Positions 62,101 through 64,000 of a stretch of DNA of 64,000 bases are shown here, one piece after another. The position numbers and the translations under genes were made by a program. This DNA comes from Hydractinia symbiolongicarpus. Taxonomy: Eukaryota > Cnidaria > Hydrozoa > Anthoathecata > Hydractiniidae. The stretch's first letter is position 1; each line of letters begins with the position of its first letter. The notes beneath the pieces are model-generated. The model had not been told where the DNA came from and did no database searches. It saw only the letters and a program-made list of their open reading frames with translations. The stretch is taken from NCBI RefSeq assembly GCF_029227915.1, contig NC_079886.1:12547501-12611500 (forward strand), in the 5' to 3' direction.

Positions 62101-64000
62101 TACAACACTCTTAACTACGTGCACAGTCCTATAAAGGCTGCAATATAGCCTTTTGCAGTCTAATAAAAACCTCGCACGTCAATCACGCGTTTTCACCTGT
62201 CTGCGCAGGTTACCATTGGACTATTCCTTCCAGTCTCATTGCACTACAACGTTCCAAGTGGTTTTCCTCAGCGCTGTGGCCTTAGAACACTCTTAACAAC
62301 GTGCGCAGTCATATAAAGGTTGTAATATGGCTTTTTGCAGTCTAATAAAAGCCTCACACGTAAATCACGTGGTTCCATCTGCTTGCGCAGGTTACCATTG
62401 GACTATTCCTTCCAGTCTCAATGCACTACAACGTTCCAAGTCGTTTTCATTAGCGCCGCTGCCTTACAACACTCTTAACTACGTGCACAGTCCTATAAAG
62501 GCTGCAATATAGCCTTTTGCAGTCTAATAAAAACCTCGCACGTCAATCACGCGGTTTCACCTGTCTGCGCAGGATACCATTGGACTATTCCTTCCAGTCT
62601 CATTGCACTACAACGTTCCAAGTGGTTTTCCTCAGCGCTGTGGCCTTAGAACTCTCTTAACTATGTGCACAGTCCTATAAAGGCCGTAATATGGCTTTTT
62701 GCAGTCTAATAAAGGCTTCACACGTAAATCACGTGGTTTCACCTGCCTGCTCAGGTTACCATTGGACTAGCCGTTCCAGTCTCAATGCGCTCTAACGTCC
62801 CAAATCGTTTTCATTAGCGCCGTTGCCTGAGAACACTCTTAACTACGTGCACAGTCATATAAAGGCTGTAATATGGCCTTTTGAAGTCTAATAAAAGCCT
62901 CACACGTAAATCGCGTGGTTCTATCTGCCTGCGCAGGTTGCCATTGGACTATTCCTTCCAGTCTCATTGCACTACAACGTTCCAAGAGGTTTTCCTCAGC
63001 GCTGTGGCCTTAGAACTCTCTTAACTGCGTGCACAGTCCTATAAAGGCTGCAATATGGCCTTTTGCAGTCTAATAAAGGCTTCACACGTAAATCACGTGG
63101 TTTCACCTGCCTGCACAGGTTACCATCGACTAGTCCTTCCAGTCTCAATGCACTACAACGTCCAAACTCGTTTTCATTGGCGCTGTTGCCTTACAACACT
63201 CCTAACTACGTGCACAGTCCAATAAAGGGTGTATAGCCATTTGCAGTCTAATATAGGCCTCACACGTAAATCACGTGGTTTCACCTGCCTGCGCAGGTTA
63301 CCATTGGACTAGTCCTTCCAGTCTCAATGCGCTACAACGTCCCAAGTCGTTTTCTTTAGCGCCGTTGCCTTACAACACTCTTAACTACGTGCACAGTCCT
63401 ATAAAGAAAGTAATATACCTTTTTGCAGTCCAATAAAGTCCGCACACGTAAATCACGGGGTTCCATCTGCCTGCGCAGGTTACCATTGGACTATTCCTGC
63501 CAGTCTCAATGCACTACAACGTTCCAAGTGGTTTTCCTCAGCGCTGTGGCCTTACAACACTCTTAACTACGTGCACAGTCCTATAAAGACTGAATATACC
63601 TTTTTGCAGTCCAATAAAGTCTGCACACGTAAATCACGTGGTTCCATCTGCCTGCGCAGGTTACCATTGGACTATTCCTGCCAGTCTCAATGCACTACAA
63701 CGTCCCAAGTCGTTTTCAATAGCGCCGTTGCCTTACAACACTCTTAACTATGTGCACAGTCCTATAAAGGCTGTAATATGGCTTTTTGCAGTCTAACAAA
63801 AGCCTCACATGTAAATCTCGTGGTTCCATCTGCCTGCGCAGGTTACCATTGGACTGTTCCTTCTAGTCTCGATGCACCACAACGTTCCAAGTGGTTTTCC
63901 TTAGCGCCATGGCCTTAGAACACTCTTAACTACGTGCACAGTCCTATAAAGACCGTAATATACCTTTTTGCAGTCCAATAAAGGCCGCACACGTAAATCA
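59110..64000 (+). repeat. Return block: near-identical copy of 1,937-6,648
   Basis: Monomers at 59,415, 59,779, 60,507, 61,053, 61,417, 61,963 and 62,327 match those at 2,242, 2,606, 3,334, 3,880, 4,244, 4,790 and 5,154, all at exactly 57,173 bp. Few substitutions separate them, for example CTAATGAAGG and CACACGAAAATC near 61,980, TTTTCTTCAGCG near 61,900 and CCCAAATCG near 62,800. After one extra 179-bp monomer near 63.1-63.4 kb the offset is 57,352 to the window end. The block contains block P copy 4 (61,543-62,880). Confidence 0.92.

Larger units (their letters stand above)
1..64000 (+). repeat. Tandem satellite array, 182-bp monomer, about 350 copies
   Basis: The same unit recurs every 182 bp from the first to the last base, always in the same orientation. 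Landmarks returning once per unit are TTTTGCAGTC, the palindrome CCTGCGCAGG or a variant, TACCATTGG, CCAGTCTC, CAACACTCTTAACTACGTGC and CCTATAAAG. The array runs off both ends of the window, so its true length is unknown. Most units are 182 bp; 178, 179, 181, 183, 184 and 90 bp variants occur at defined places. No unique sequence, transposon or inverted segment interrupts it. Satellite arrays of this kind are typical of eukaryotic centromeric or heterochromatic DNA. The location is an inference from size and structure, and the family is not one I recognise by name. Confidence 0.98.

Noticed and set aside
1-64000. CRISPR array
   Set aside because: Repeats are contiguous 182-bp units with no unique spacers; CRISPR repeats are short (about 20-50 bp) and separated by unique spacers.
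1-64000. CENP-B box (TTCG, four bases, A, two bases, CGGG) in the monomer
   Set aside because: The only CGGG runs are in the AATCACGGGG variants, and the upstream bases do not fit; I saw no match on either strand by eye.
1-64000. Coding tandem repeat gene, such as a secreted structural protein
   Set aside because: No frame stays open across more than two monomers, and unit lengths of 178-184 bp shift the frame freely.
1-64000. Telomeric or subtelomeric simple repeats
   Set aside because: No runs of TTAGGG, TTAGG or TTTAGGG-type units were seen.

Overview
The whole 64-kb window is one uninterrupted array of a satellite DNA. The basic monomer is 182 bp, and about 350 copies lie head to tail, all in the same orientation. 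I see no protein-coding gene, RNA gene, transposon, inversion or unique spacer anywhere. The frequent 61-122-codon open frames are the same stretch of satellite read again and again. The monomer length is not a multiple of 3 and stops recur in every monomer, so these frames are not genes. An array of this size points to a eukaryotic chromosome, most likely centromeric, pericentromeric or another heterochromatic block. I do not recognise the monomer and cannot name the species. By hand count the consensus is about 46% GC with about 6 CpG per monomer. A vertebrate-type CENP-B box was not seen.

The array is built from nested duplications. (1) About 1-14.5 kb: monomer types in multi-monomer units, with in-register offsets of 4,369 and 4,548 bp (24-25 monomers), a 1,456-bp (8-monomer) tandem pair at 6.28-9.19 kb, and a 3,093-bp (17-monomer) tandem pair at 8.33-14.5 kb. 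(2) About 14.5-23.6 kb: a more heterogeneous stretch rich in 179- and 181-bp monomers, with a 364-bp pair near 18.5-19.2 kb and a 908-bp (5-monomer) pair at 21.6-23.5 kb. (3) 23.65-55.93 kb: a direct tandem duplication of a roughly 16-kb segment (16,413 and 15,872 bp, about 90 monomers each). Each copy contains its own nested duplications of 3.6-4.3 kb and 1,627 bp. (4) 55.9-59.1 kb: mixed monomers, including the most diverged one in the window. (5) 59.1-64.0 kb: a near-identical return of the 1.94-6.65 kb segment, 57,173 bp downstream.

Monomers fall into recognisable subfamilies, and many are mosaics in which the first and second halves come from different subfamilies. Paired units differ mainly by clean gain or loss of whole monomers, with chimeric monomers at the joints. 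That is the signature of unequal crossing-over in register. Rare length changes (a 90-bp truncated monomer, a 4-bp deletion, a 3-bp insertion, a 1-bp insertion) act as markers that trace the duplication order. Nothing here looks like a gene system; the interest lies in array architecture and in short motifs kept in nearly every monomer.
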